Of a DNA stretch of 64,000 nt, positions 1 to 8,763 are shown in pieces. The stretch covers positions 1 to 64,000 of the forward strand of contig CAZUCC010000004.1 in NCBI GenBank assembly GCA_964619065.1, read 5' to 3'. The notes beneath the pieces were generated by a model. It saw only the letters and a list, made by a program, of their open reading frames with translations. It did no database searches and had not been told where the DNA came from. The position numbers and the translations under genes are program-made. Source of the DNA: JANXUC01 sp964619065. Its GTDB lineage: Bacteria > Acidobacteriota > Terriglobia > Terriglobales > Acidobacteriaceae. The number at the start of each line of letters is the position of its first letter. The first letter of the stretch is position 1.

Positions 1-118
1 CAGGTGCAGATGAGCGATGAGCTGCCGCTCCTGCTCGGTAAAAAGCTCTCGATTCGCGTGGCTACCGCTCGGCAGATTAGTGATCTGCTGAAGCGCACCG
101 AACAATCACAGCGCGTTC

Positions 119-1774
119 TTGAACAAGCCACCGAAGCATTTGCCCTCCAGACTGCGAAGGAAGAAGAAGAAGGCGACGAAACCATTTCCGGCGACCGGCT
201 GGAACAGTAATCACCCGATCCTGAGTGCTGCGGCATCGGTGGTTGCCTTTGAGGTGACGGACTCTGGTATCGGCATTCCAGCAGAGAAACAGCGCATCAT
301 CTTCGAAGCATTTCAGCAGGCGGATGCAGGTACTAGCCGAAAGTATGGCGGCACCGGTCTGGGTTTGGCCATCAGCCGCGAATTGGCGACCTTGTTAGGG
401 GGAGAAATCCAATTACGCAGCGAGCCGCGCAAGGGGAGCACGTTCACGCTTTTTCTGCCGCAAACCTATGTTGGTCCAGCGGTAGCGGCGCATGACAGCA
501 AAATTGCATCGTCCGCTTCATTGGTGCACCTCTCCGCCGGAAAGATTTCGGACGTCGCAGTGGAGCCAATTGCCGATGACCGGGAAGATTTGCGGCCTGA
601 GGATTTCGTCCTGCTGATTGTAGAAGATGATCCTCACTATGCACGAGTGCTGTGTGATTTGTCTCACGACCTTGGGTTTAAGGTACTCGTGGCCATGCGC
701 GGCGCGGAAGCTCTCGCTTTGGCGCGCGAATTCCACCCAGCCGCGATTTCGCTGGACGTTTTCCTGCCGGACATGCTGGGTTGGACGGTTCTCAATCATT
801 TGAAGCAGGATTCGGCCACCCGTCATATCCCGGTACAAGTCTTGACGCTCGATGAAGATCGCCGCCACGGCCTGGCGCGTGGGGCATTCAGTTTTGTCAC
901 CAAGCCCACGACCTCGGAAGAGTTGGGGTCGGCGTTGACCCGCGTTAAGGAATACGCAAAACCTCGCAACAGGCGTCTTTTGGTCGTGGAAGACAATGCT
1001 GCCGAGCGGTTGAGTATCCGGGAACTCTTGGGTTCGAGCGACATTGACGTTACGTTCGCGACCACTGGGGCCGAAGCGATTGCGGCTGTCACGGAACAGC
1101 CGTTCGATTGTGTGGTACTGGATCTGACTCTTCCAGATATTTCAGGGTTCGAGGTATTGGAGCGCTTTAGTCAAAACGAATCCCTTCGCGATTTACCCGT
1201 TGTTGTGTTCACCGGGAAGGAGCTCTCTCCTGAGGAAGACACCCGATTGCATGACCTCGCCCGCAGCGTGGTAGTGAAAGGCGTGGAATCACCGGAGCGT
1301 CTCCTGGACGAGACGGCCTTGTTCTTGCATCGCGTAGTGGCGGATCTTCCGCCCGAGAAGCAGAAGATGCTCGACCGCTTGCACCGTTCCGATGATGCCC
1401 TGGTGGGGAAGAAGGTGCTGGTGGTCGATGATGATGTGCGAAATATTTTCGCACTTAGCAGCGTGTTAGAGCGCCGTGGGATGTCCGTGCTGACTGCTGG
1501 CACAGGCCGGGAAACAATCGCAATTCTTGACTCCACCCCAGACGTCGCCATCGTCTTGATGGATATCATGATGCCGGAGATGGATGGATATGAAACCATG
1601 CAGGTGATCCGGCAAAACCCTGCGTTGCGCCGTCTCCCGATCGTGGCGCTGACGGCAAAAGCCATGAAGGGGGATCGCGAAAAGTGCCTGGAAGCTGGGG
1701 CCTCCGAATATCTTGCAAAGCCGGTTAACACTGACCAGTTACTTTCGGTGCTGCGGATGTGGCTTCATCGGTAG
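119..1774 (+). CDS. Hybrid histidine kinase, C-terminal part: ATPase domain plus three receiver domains (partial, possibly frame-disrupted)
   Basis: This is the C-terminal part of a multi-receiver hybrid kinase that passes phosphate among receivers. The ATPase core is clear from about residue 25 (DSGIGIP, a FEAFQQAD stretch, then GGTGLGLAIS and GSTFTLFLP). Three receiver domains follow at about 162-278, 284-400 and 430-550, with acceptor aspartates in SLDVFLPDM, VLDLTLPDI and LMDIMMPEM. The window edge removes the sensor and HisKA parts. Upstream of about position 180 this frame looks non-coding and has a stop at 89-91. A second frame is open from position 1 to a stop at 208-210. The N-box expected in that region is not recognisable in either frame, so a frameshift, decay or assembly error near 100-190 is likely. 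Position 119 is a TTG, not a convincing start. The next kinase gene starts 55 bases downstream. Confidence 0.75.
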   Translation: MNKPPKHLPSRLRRKKKKATKPFPATGWNSNHPILSAAASVVAFEVTDSGIGIPAEKQRIIFEAFQQADAGTSRKYGGTGLGLAISRELATLLGGEIQLRSEPRKGSTFTLFLPQTYVGPAVAAHDSKIASSASLVHLSAGKISDVAVEPIADDREDLRPEDFVLLIVEDDPHYARVLCDLSHDLGFKVLVAMRGAEALALAREFHPAAISLDVFLPDMLGWTVLNHLKQDSATRHIPVQVLTLDEDRRHGLARGAFSFVTKPTTSEELGSALTRVKEYAKPRNRRLLVVEDNAAERLSIRELLGSSDIDVTFATTGAEAIAAVTEQPFDCVVLDLTLPDISGFEVLERFSQNESLRDLPVVVFTGKELSPEEDTRLHDLARSVVVKGVESPERLLDETALFLHRVVADLPPEKQKMLDRLHRSDDALVGKKVLVVDDDVRNIFALSSVLERRGMSVLTAGTGRETIAILDSTPDVAIVLMDIMMPEMDGYETMQVIRQNPALRRLPIVALTAKAMKGDREKCLEAGASEYLAKPVNTDQLLSVLRMWLHR

Positions 1775-1829
1775 TTCTGTTGTTTCGGGAAACGTGGGAT
1801 CGGCCGACATAAGAGGTGGACGAGAAAAT

Positions 1830-2930
1830 ATGCGCCGGCAAGATAAGGTCAACATTTTGATGGTGGACGATCTGCCTGCCAAGCTCTTGACCTATGAGGT
1901 CATTCTCGCCGATCTGGGGGAGAATCTCATTAAGGCACACTCCGGTAAGGAGGCCTTGGAATATCTCCTAAAGACCGACGTTGCAGTGGTGCTGATGGAT
2001 GTCAGCATGCCAGACCTGGATGGATTTGAATTGGCAGAAATCATCCGCCAACACCCTCGATTTCAAAGGACGGCCATCATTTTCGTCTCCGCAGTACATC
2101 TGACCGACATGGATCGACTCAAGGGGTACCAGCGCGGCGCGGTGGATTATGTTTCCGTTCCAGTGGTTCCGGAACTGTTGCGCGCGAAAGTCAGTGTATT
2201 TGCGGAATTACATCGCAAAACGTTGCAAATGGAAGCTCTCAATTCCGAGTTGCGCCAGCTCTCCAGTCGCTTGATCGCGGCGCAAGACCAAGAACGGCGG
2301 CGCATTGCCAGAGATTTGCATGATGGGTTGGGGCAAGAGCTTGCCGCAGCAAAAATGATGATCGATGGAATTGTTATGCAGGACTCCCCCGGCTCCAAGA
2401 ATGAAACAGCGATTGAGGTAGGAGGGCTCATTGATGGCGCCATTCAGCAAATCCGCACTCTCTCTCATTTGTTGCATCCTCCGTTGCTCGACGAAGTTGG
2501 CTTGCAGTCGGCACTTCGCTGGTATCTGGACGGGCTCGCCGCGCGCAGCCAGCTTCAGACTTTTCTCAATGTGCAACCAACTGAGTTCCCCAGGCTTGGC
2601 CCGGACATAGAGACTGCAGTGTTCCGCATTGTTCAGGAAGCGCTCACAAATGTCTTCCGGCATTCGGGAGCGCAAAAAGGGTGGGTGTCCGTCATACAAA
2701 AAAATGGCCGGGTCGAGATTGCCATACGGGATGACGGCAAAGGAGTCGACGAGCACATCGTAGAGTTGCGAAACGGCCGCGCTGGGGTGGGTATTGCGGG
2801 AATGAGAGGACGTGCGAAAGAACTTGGCGGAGAGTTCCGAATCGTGAAGGCTGATCCTGGCACGCTCGTGGAGGTTATGATTCCGTGCCCAAGACTTGTA
2901 TCCCATGAAGAAGCGGAGGCAACGGCTTGA
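1830..2930 (+). CDS. Receiver-histidine kinase (REC-HisKA_3-HATPase, NarX type)
   Basis: A 366-residue soluble two-component protein with no membrane segment. An N-terminal receiver (about residues 6-125; acceptor Asp in LMDVSMPDL) is followed by a HisKA_3 dimerisation region with the phospho-histidine at about residue 164 in ARDLHDGLGQE. A NarX-type ATPase domain ends the protein (FRIVQEALTN N-box; DDGKGVD; GVGIAGMRGR). The ATG at 1830 is preceded by GAGGTGG and fits the receiver start; the frame remains open further upstream without domain content. Being 55 bases behind the hybrid kinase, it is probably co-transcribed and may take phosphate from it. Its output partner is unknown; HisKA_3 kinases usually phosphorylate NarL-family regulators, and a NarL-like receiver lies just downstream on the other strand. 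Confidence 0.88.
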   Translation: MRRQDKVNILMVDDLPAKLLTYEVILADLGENLIKAHSGKEALEYLLKTDVAVVLMDVSMPDLDGFELAEIIRQHPRFQRTAIIFVSAVHLTDMDRLKGYQRGAVDYVSVPVVPELLRAKVSVFAELHRKTLQMEALNSELRQLSSRLIAAQDQERRRIARDLHDGLGQELAAAKMMIDGIVMQDSPGSKNETAIEVGGLIDGAIQQIRTLSHLLHPPLLDEVGLQSALRWYLDGLAARSQLQTFLNVQPTEFPRLGPDIETAVFRIVQEALTNVFRHSGAQKGWVSVIQKNGRVEIAIRDDGKGVDEHIVELRNGRAGVGIAGMRGRAKELGGEFRIVKADPGTLVEVMIPCPRLVSHEEAEATA

Positions 2931-3069
2931 TTTCACTCGCAATCCAGCGAGGGACTCGGAGTGCGTTTATAAAAGAGCTGTGGAAGAGTCCCTATCTCCT
3001 CCAGCTAGCCCAATCCCTCCCGCACGACTGGCTCTGACCACCGCTTTCCATTTTTCTCTTCAATCCCGG

Positions 3070-3456
3070 CTAACGGGCTGGCGTAAAGAAAGTACCACCC
3101 TTGAGGATGGTTTCAAGACCGCTGAAGAGTTCGTTGACATTCCCTTTGGCAAGTACACCTTTGACGCCAGCGTTTCGCGCTGTATCACAGAGCTCCGCAG
3201 ACAAATACATCGTCCACAGAAGAATTGGGATTCCCGGATAAGCACGCGAGATTTCTCTAGCTGCTTCTATGCCATTTAGAACTGGCATCAAGAAGTCGAG
3301 CACAACCACATCAGGAACGAGTTCACGACTTTTCTGAACAGCTTCCTGTCCATCGCGGGCTTCCCCACAGACTTCCCAGTCGTCGTGGGTCTGCAACAAG
3401 CGGTGCAATCCCCCGCGAATCAGCGCATTGTCATCGGCGATTAAGATTTTTGTCAT
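3070..3456 (-). CDS. Stand-alone response regulator receiver, NarL-like
   Basis: A 128-residue single-domain receiver. It begins TKILIADDNALIRGG, with the acidic pair in ADD, the acceptor Asp in VVLDFLMPVL and the conserved Lys near AKGN. It resembles the receiver half of NarL/LuxR regulators but stops at TFFTPAR with no DNA-binding helix-turn-helix, so it probably acts by protein contact or as a phosphate sink. It is convergent with the kinase ending at 2930. The ATG at 3456 directly begins the domain. Loss of the HTH could be original or due to truncation; no HTH-coding remnant is visible beyond the stop. Confidence 0.85.
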   Translation of the reverse strand: MTKILIADDNALIRGGLHRLLQTHDDWEVCGEARDGQEAVQKSRELVPDVVVLDFLMPVLNGIEAAREISRAYPGIPILLWTMYLSAELCDTARNAGVKGVLAKGNVNELFSGLETILKGGTFFTPAR

Positions 3457-3832
3457 CGTATCGGTCCGCAGTGCGTACGATTGCTCGACCTTTGTATTCG
3501 TTTCTTGGAGGCGCCGTCGAGTACCGTTCTACGCCTCAAATTATGTCCAGACAATAACGATTCATGAGAGGGAAAGCTATACGGCTGTTCCTGTATGATA
3601 TTTGTGCACAAGCTTACTCAGCGCGAGACTTCCCCGCATACATGTTTCACCGCATTACTGGGATAATCCTCTGTCGTTGATTTTCCTCGACAAAGGAGCA
3701 ACGGGGTAGGTAGCTACATCCACGTACAATCGATCCAGCACCATATCTTGCTGCGTCAGCAAATTGCTTCTTGAATTCTTTTTTCGGGTCCTATTGTCTT
3801 ACGAGGTCCAGGCTGCGTCAGATACTAAGATA
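3457..3832. other. Intergenic stretch without recognised gene
   Basis: About 375 bases between the receiver gene start and the ferritin-like gene stop. It must hold the promoter of the receiver gene. No convincing ORF, hairpin terminator or repeat was seen. Confidence 0.5.
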
Positions 3833-4327
3833 CTATTTTCTTGCGTTCGAATCCTTCTTGCTCCCCACCACAGGCACGTCGACCCCGAGTGCTGTAGCTA
3901 AATCAATTTGATGATCTTGTTCATTGACCAGGATTTCCCGAATCTGTTCGGCCATCGCAAACTCACCCAGGTCTTCGCACTGCCGGACACGTTCCCGATA
4001 GTTACGAATCGTGTCGCCCTCATTTTCCAAGTCGAAACGCAGCATATCCTTCGCATTCTCAGATGTCTTGACTGGCTTGGGTATCACGGTGGGCATCTCG
4101 CCGAGATAATCGATCTGCCGGGCAATTGTGAGCGCGTGTTCAAGCTCTTGCTTCGCATGAATTTCAAGCTGATCGGCGATATTCATATATTCCGCGCCCT
4201 TTAAAACTTGGGAATACACTACATAGCCGATGATCGCCTGGTACTCACGGGATAGATCTTCATTTAACAGTTCAGCGAGCCGCTCGCGAGAGATGGAAGC
4301 GTTTCCATCGGGCACAGATTTCGCCAT
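3833..4327 (-). CDS. Ferritin-like (bacterioferritin-type) protein
   Basis: A 164-residue ferritin-like four-helix protein. Iron-binding residues appear as NEDLSREYQAIIGY, then IHAKQELEHALTIARQIDYLG (E, ExxH pattern), and again LENEGDTIRNYRER and LVNEQDHQIDL (second E and ExxxH-like pair). Members store iron or detoxify peroxide; here the likely role is protection of iron or DNA during stress. The ATG at 4327 is chosen because AAGGAG sits 8 bases upstream and the domain starts soon after; a longer frame to 4453 reads through the neighbouring small membrane gene. It lies in a group of stress-type genes (3.8-6.6 kb). No haem-ligand methionine could be assigned, so it may be a non-haem member. 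Confidence 0.83.
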   Translation of the reverse strand: MAKSVPDGNASISRERLAELLNEDLSREYQAIIGYVVYSQVLKGAEYMNIADQLEIHAKQELEHALTIARQIDYLGEMPTVIPKPVKTSENAKDMLRFDLENEGDTIRNYRERVRQCEDLGEFAMAEQIREILVNEQDHQIDLATALGVDVPVVGSKKDSNARK

Positions 4328-4418
4328 ATCATAAACTCCTTCGAGGATGGAATTGGTTTCCTTTGAATCTGCACACGAATGCCAGCTCAACCATCGAGCC
4401 CTGTTTGCGATCGCTTGC

Positions 4419-4580
4419 TTAAGCTGTTGCTGAACCGGTGATGAGATGAGCAACCAATGAAATCACAGCAAAGACCAAAAGCAGGTGGATCAAGAAACCC
4501 GCGGCGTGAAAAAACACGAAGCCACCAGCCCACAAAATCGCAAGAAGTATGGCTATGCCAAGAAACGGTCCGAATCTCAT
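4419..4580 (-). CDS. Small lmo0937/DUF5670-like membrane protein
   Basis: A 53-residue ORF starting with ATG at 4580, preceded by an AAGGAGAGAGG ribosome-binding site. The peptide starts MRFGPFLGIAILLAILW and contains two short hydrophobic stretches separated by FHAAGFLIHLL. This pattern (hydrophobic helix, glycine turn, [FG]xIHxLL, second helix) matches the short lmo0937/DUF5670 membrane proteins often found next to YtxH and other stress genes. Its function is unknown; its neighbours suggest general or envelope stress. Its stop lies upstream of the ferritin-like gene start, same strand. Confidence 0.72.
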   Translation of the reverse strand: MRFGPFLGIAILLAILWAGGFVFFHAAGFLIHLLLVFAVISLVAHLITGSATA

Positions 4581-4713
4581 ATCAACCTCTCTCCTTAAAC
4601 TTACAAAGCCTCCCTAAAATCATGTGACCATTCATTCAGTTGGTCAATACCGCGAATCCTGTATACAGCAAGGGCGATCCATAGCGGGACATTCTTAACG
4701 TAATCGAAATCAT

Positions 4714-4947
4714 TTAGCTAGCTTTTCTCTGCGGGACCTTGGCTCCTTCCTTTCGAGCCTCAGAGATGCCAATCGCGATTGCCTGCTCTCTGCTTTTGAC
4801 CGGACCGCCCTTTCCGCCTTTACCAGATCGGAGAGTGCCACGCTTTTGTCGTCGTACAGCGCTGGCAACAGTCTTGCTCGCGGCCTCCCCATACTTCCTT
4901 TCCGACTTCTTTCGTGAACTGGAACTCTTCTTCATTGGCATTTTCAT
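4714..4947 (-). CDS. Small basic protein, DUF6496/KGG-like
   Basis: A 77-residue lysine- and arginine-rich protein. Its C-terminal half, GTLRSGKGGKGGPVKSREQA followed by IAIGISEARKEGAK, is the signature of the DUF6496-type small stress proteins. The N-terminus (MKMPMKKSSSSRKKSERKYG) is a basic, probably disordered tail. The exact start is unclear because Met1, Met3 and Met5 are all possible. It sits 12 bases downstream of the YtxH-like gene on the same strand, so the two are likely co-transcribed. A nucleic-acid-associated stress role is possible but not shown. Confidence 0.72.
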   Translation of the reverse strand: MKMPMKKSSSSRKKSERKYGEAASKTVASAVRRQKRGTLRSGKGGKGGPVKSREQAIAIGISEARKEGAKVPQRKAS

Positions 4948-4959
4948 CTTGGGTGTGCA

Positions 4960-5385
4960 TTATCCTTCAGTACCTGTTGCAGCTGTGCTCGTGACCGAGC
5001 GTGCGAATTTGCCGGTGATCGTCGAGGCAGACTCCGCAACTTTGTTTTTAACGTCAACTGCCTTCCCGCGAATGGCTTCGCGAGTCTCGCTACCGGATGT
5101 AGGGGCTAGCAAAATTCCAATCCCTGCTCCCGCCCCCACACCCACTAAGAAGCCCATGACGCGCGAAGGCCAATAGGTCCTTCCTCGCAAAGCCTCTCTT
5201 GCAGCCCCCAGGCGATGAACAGCGTCATCATATTTATCACTGACAGTATCGGCCATCGAGTCCCCTCGCTCTCTCAACATTTCGCTGATATCGGCTCGAA
5301 CTTTAGGCTCGGTGAGAAGTACCCCAAATCTGGCAGCTAAACGCGTCCAACCCCTGATTTTATCGCTGGTTCTGCGGTTGCTCAT
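4960..5385 (-). CDS. YtxH-like envelope stress protein
   Basis: A 141-residue protein with one central hydrophobic segment (about residues 76-95, VMGFLVGVGAGAGIGILLAP) followed by GSETREAIRGKAVDVKNKV and a polar C-terminus. This glycine-rich helix ending in LLAP plus an amphipathic tail is the YtxH family pattern. Family members are small general-stress proteins of unclear biochemistry. GGAGGCATC directly precedes the ATG at 5385. It heads a likely stress group with the basic 77-residue protein, the small membrane peptide and the ferritin-like protein, and an ECF sigma gene diverges from it. Confidence 0.8.
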   Translation of the reverse strand: MSNRRTSDKIRGWTRLAARFGVLLTEPKVRADISEMLRERGDSMADTVSDKYDDAVHRLGAAREALRGRTYWPSRVMGFLVGVGAGAGIGILLAPTSGSETREAIRGKAVDVKNKVAESASTITGKFARSVTSTAATGTEG

Positions 5386-5886
5386 GATGCCTCCTTAAAA
5401 AACAAGTGATTAAGTGAAATGTAACCCTGAAACCCGATCTCCGATATCCGTTGACTCGTGTAGGTCAGTAAAGGAATTTTTGTATGTTGTGAGTGGAATA
5501 CTCTCAGACCTTGCCTAAATCGAAGTTAAGCGCGAGACGAGCGCCAATTCCACCTTAGTTAACCCGCGGTAACCTTCCGGCTTGGAGACACTTCTTGGTT
5601 ATCTGCCAGTTTAGACAACTGGCTTTAAGCAAGCCATCCGGTTAACACTGTAGTTTTTCCGACACATGTATGTTGCGGCTCTTCTTCAGTAGTGAATTGT
5701 GAAAAGCGTTTTGCAGGATCACAAAAATCTTCGTGTCAAACCGCAGATTTTTCAGCTCTTTACAGTAAGTATTCGAATCGACTACGGGTTGGACCTTATG
5801 GACCACAACGGCTCCAAAATTTACTGTGCATCGTGTGAGCGTTAGAAATTAAAACCTTCATCATGTACTAAGAGGAGCTCAAAATT
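5386..5886. promoter_or_regulatory. Divergent intergenic control region between YtxH-like and ECF sigma genes
   Basis: Five hundred bases with no supported ORF, separating two divergent stress-related genes. Both promoters must lie here, and an ECF-type promoter is plausible. I could not assign specific -35/-10 elements with confidence. Confidence 0.4.
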
Positions 5887-6591
5887 ATGACGACCCAGCT
5901 GAAGGCGGCGGCCCAACGAAAATCTGATGCGGAACTTTTGCGTCTGGCCCGTGAAGGTAACGAAGATGCATTTGCCACTTTGTTCCATGCGAACAAAACC
6001 AAGGTATATTCCCTTTGTCTACGGATGACCTCTAACACTGCCGAGGCCGAGGATCTTACTCAGGATGCATTCCTTCAGGTCTTTCGTAAGCTTGGCAGCT
6101 TCCGTGGCGATTCGGCCTTGTCCACTTGGCTTTATCGTGTTGCGGTCAACACGGTTTTGATGCACTTTCGCAAGAAGGGAGTACGCCAGATGTCACTCGA
6201 CGAACCAGTCACTCGTGAGCCAGGCTCGGCCAAGCGGGAGTATGGCAGGGTGGATGAACGGCTTTCCACATCGGTTGACAGAATTTCTCTCACTCGGGCC
6301 ATGAAAGAACTACCGGAAGGATATCGAACTATTTTCTTGATGCACGAAGTGAAAGGATACGACCATCGCGAGATCGCCCAACTGCTGAGCTGCTCCGTTG
6401 GGAACTCCAAGTCACAACTTCACCGGGCCAAAGCAAAAATGCGTGAGCTGATGGGTTTAAAAAAGACTCACGGTAGGACCTGCGCCGGGCAGCCGGAGGC
6501 ACCGGTTATGCAGAATTTAATCGCGGAGAGGATGTCCGCTCGCCTGGGAACGAATAGCGGATCTTGGGAATCTAGCAAAGCGATCGCTTAG
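5887..6591 (+). CDS. ECF-type RNA polymerase sigma factor (RpoE-like)
   Basis: A 234-residue sigma-70 family factor. Region 2 (about residues 15-100) shows NEDAFATLFHANKTKVYSL, EAEDLTQDAFLQVFRKL and GDSALSTWLYRVAVN; region 4 (about 140-192) shows LPEGYRTIFLMHEVKGYDHR, EIAQLLSC and SKSQLHRAKAKMREL. This is the layout of group 4 (ECF) factors. AGGAGCTC lies before the ATG at 5887. An extra tail of roughly 38 residues after region 4 is unusual; it could be an extension or mark loss of a downstream frame. No anti-sigma factor with a membrane helix or zinc finger is adjacent, so control may come from elsewhere in the genome. Confidence 0.88.
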   Translation: MTTQLKAAAQRKSDAELLRLAREGNEDAFATLFHANKTKVYSLCLRMTSNTAEAEDLTQDAFLQVFRKLGSFRGDSALSTWLYRVAVNTVLMHFRKKGVRQMSLDEPVTREPGSAKREYGRVDERLSTSVDRISLTRAMKELPEGYRTIFLMHEVKGYDHREIAQLLSCSVGNSKSQLHRAKAKMRELMGLKKTHGRTCAGQPEAPVMQNLIAERMSARLGTNSGSWESSKAIA

Positions 6592-6909
6592 CTGGTAATG
6601 TCTTTTCGCTTCGCTCCCGGAATACAAAGGCATCTGGCAAGACGGAGTAAATACTTCCAGAAGCCAAGGCCAGGCGAAAAATACAGCATTTACCTGAGTG
6701 CTTTGATACCGCTTCTCGTGCGATTCTTGCAACTGGGACATGGGTTATTTTCGGTCAAGATTTTTTTTCGCCCTTCCCGGCGTGCCGACTTTCAGCCCTC
6801 ACGTCCCTTTCACTTGCAGGCGAGTCTTGCAAGATCTCGCCTGATTTTTTATATAAGTCAAGTTCTTATCGGATATCACTTCCAAGCGATGGGTTGTCAA
6901 GAGTACCTT
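6592..6909. other. Intergenic stretch after the sigma gene
   Basis: About 318 bases, locally T-rich around 6768-6780 and 6845-6855, between two convergent genes. No convincing ORF or clear stem-loop was identified. Confidence 0.4.
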
Positions 6910-7155
6910 TCACTCCGCGCTTGCAGGGGTTGTTGCTCCGGGTTCGGCTTCCACGGTAACGTCAACTTGAGCACCCTTCTTAAGACGCACTTTGTCCCCA
7001 TTCTCGTCTGTGAGTGAGTTCTCAATACGGATCTCCTGATACAACTCGTCAGCTCCTTCGACAGTGATCTGAGCTTTTTCCGGTTCCCTTGGATGAACAG
7101 GCTTAATGATCTTCTCAACCGTTCCAGGCAAAGTGACACTTGGTTTTTCCGTCAT
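6910..7155 (-). CDS. Conserved small hypothetical protein
   Basis: An 81-residue soluble acidic protein starting MTEKPSVTLPGTVEKI. It contains an HPREPEKAQITVEGADEL stretch and a KKGAQVDVTVEAEP tail, which suggests a compact beta-rich fold. I recognise it only as an acidobacterial-type hypothetical; no catalytic motif is visible. The ATG at 7155 is preferred over an upstream extension to 7251, which adds low-complexity sequence. It lies about 100 bases downstream of another small ORF (7256-7456) on the same strand. Confidence 0.6.
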   Translation of the reverse strand: MTEKPSVTLPGTVEKIIKPVHPREPEKAQITVEGADELYQEIRIENSLTDENGDKVRLKKGAQVDVTVEAEPGATTPASAE

Positions 7156-7255
7156 GATGTTTTCCCTATGCGACAAAGATATCGGTGCTCCCCTGTTTAT
7201 CACAAACCCCAGGCGCGCGCCAGGTAAAGTATTTTCGTGGCACCGTGCCATTGGG

Positions 7256-7456
7256 CTACTCGCGCATTCTTTTCAATGCCGCGAGAAAATCAGCGGACAC
7301 TTCGCGGATACGTTTTAGACGCTCATCTTGCTGGCGCAACTCTTCCTGGCTGAGCCCCCCGAACGCCTGCACTTTCAAACTTTCGATTTGCTGCTCCATG
7401 AGACGCTCAAGTTCCTCGCGAATTTCCTTGACGCTCCGCTCGTCCATGACTGACAC
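7256..7456 (-). CDS. Small helical hypothetical protein
   Basis: A 66-residue charged protein, almost entirely predicted helix or coiled coil (KEIREELERLMEQQIESLKV, QEELRQQDERLKRIREV). No domain is recognised. Same strand as, and just upstream of, the 81-residue hypothetical at 6910-7155, so the two may be co-transcribed. Confidence 0.5.
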   Translation of the reverse strand: MSVMDERSVKEIREELERLMEQQIESLKVQAFGGLSQEELRQQDERLKRIREVSADFLAALKRMRE

Positions 7457-7717
7457 CGTTACTGCTCAAGATAACCCAGCGGCCATCGCTTTTCGATGGA
7501 AACCTCAAGGCAATTTAGTCAATGGGCGCAGAATTTCGCAATTCTCCCGCTCGATAATGGGGAGCGCCGTCTCCGGTCTACAACTCGATGAACTTTTTGC
7601 CCCAAACTGAGTGCAAACAGTGTATACATCGCCGCGGAGGTTTAGAGTAGGGTATTTGCTGTAGGAAAATTCTTAAAGGTACTCTGGGCACGAAGATTCT
7701 TGCAGCAAGCCGGGGCA

Positions 7718-8497
7718 TCAGAGGTCGAGTGGACGGTTTAACTGCTGAATAACCTCGTAGCACTCACACGCACATTCTTCCAGTCGTTGCCGGTCCACGA
7801 TTCTTATGACGCCGCGAGAATATTTGATTGCCCCTTTGCGCTGGAGCAGGCCTGCGGCCAGGCTCACGCTGGGGCGGTCCGTGCCGAGCCTGGTGGCCAA
7901 GAAATCATGCGTAATCCGTAGCGAAGCTTCATTTGTCCGGTCCTGCATGATCAGCACCCAGCGCGCGATTCGTTGTTCTGTCCCATGGAGACGGTTGCAG
8001 GCTGCCGACTGGGCTGCTTGCATACCTTGCACTACGGCGTGCCGGGTGACGATATATTGAAAGGTGGGAATCGTAGGCAGCACTGTGCGCAAGGCGTCGA
8101 TCCGAACCTGGAGCCCCTCTCCGGCACTGTGGGCAATAGCGCGATGCGGGTTTCTCCCCAAGCCAACGACGGCTGCCGTTCCGACGAGCCCTTCCTTACC
8201 GACCACCGCCACTTCCACCGTCTTGCCGTCCTTCATGGCTACGATGAGAGAAACCAGCCCTCGATTCGGAAAGTAGACAAATTCGAGCTTTTCGCCAGGC
8301 TCATATACGCTTGCACGCTGCGGGAGTTGGATCGAGGTCAATAAGGGACGCAGCGTGTGATACTCGGGCTGAGGGAGCAAAACAAGAATCCGGTTACCAA
8401 CGGGCTTGCCCTCGATGGCGCGCTGCCCCGCAAGAAGAAGGTCTGGGCCGAGCTTAGCTTCCGCTTGCGGAGGAAGCGTGGTGAATTTCGTGTGCAC
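7718..8497 (-). CDS. Crp/Fnr family transcriptional regulator
   Basis: A 259-residue regulator. Residues about 40-150 form a cyclic-nucleotide-binding-type jelly roll (YEPGEKLEFVYFPNRGLVSL, then VEVAVVGKEGLVG). Residues about 175-240 form a Crp-type winged helix (RITHDFLATRLGTDRPSVSL, LQRKGAIKYSRGVIRIVDR) and the protein closes with ECACECYEVI, a tail typical of a Crp subfamily common in acidobacteria and proteobacteria. The classical cAMP-contact residues are not obvious, so its ligand is unknown. The adjacent kinase at 8764 diverges and may share the control region 8498-8763. Confidence 0.85.
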   Translation of the reverse strand: MHTKFTTLPPQAEAKLGPDLLLAGQRAIEGKPVGNRILVLLPQPEYHTLRPLLTSIQLPQRASVYEPGEKLEFVYFPNRGLVSLIVAMKDGKTVEVAVVGKEGLVGTAAVVGLGRNPHRAIAHSAGEGLQVRIDALRTVLPTIPTFQYIVTRHAVVQGMQAAQSAACNRLHGTEQRIARWVLIMQDRTNEASLRITHDFLATRLGTDRPSVSLAAGLLQRKGAIKYSRGVIRIVDRQRLEECACECYEVIQQLNRPLDL

Positions 8498-8763
8498 GCT
8501 TCTCAGATGCCAAATAATTAAATTGTGTTCTACGCTCTACAGGGTTTTGTATCTTTGCCTATCCGGACAACACCGCTCCATCTACAGCTTTTCAAGTACC
8601 AATCTATGCTACCGAATTCAAACTGAGGCACTACCGCCCAGTTCAGAGGCTTGATTTTCGCATTTTTTAAAGCTTAGAATGGCTAACCTAACCGCAGCCA
8701 CGGCTGTTCATGTCGAGAATCCATTGAAAATGACATCAAGGGAATTGCGGAGTAGACAGAACC

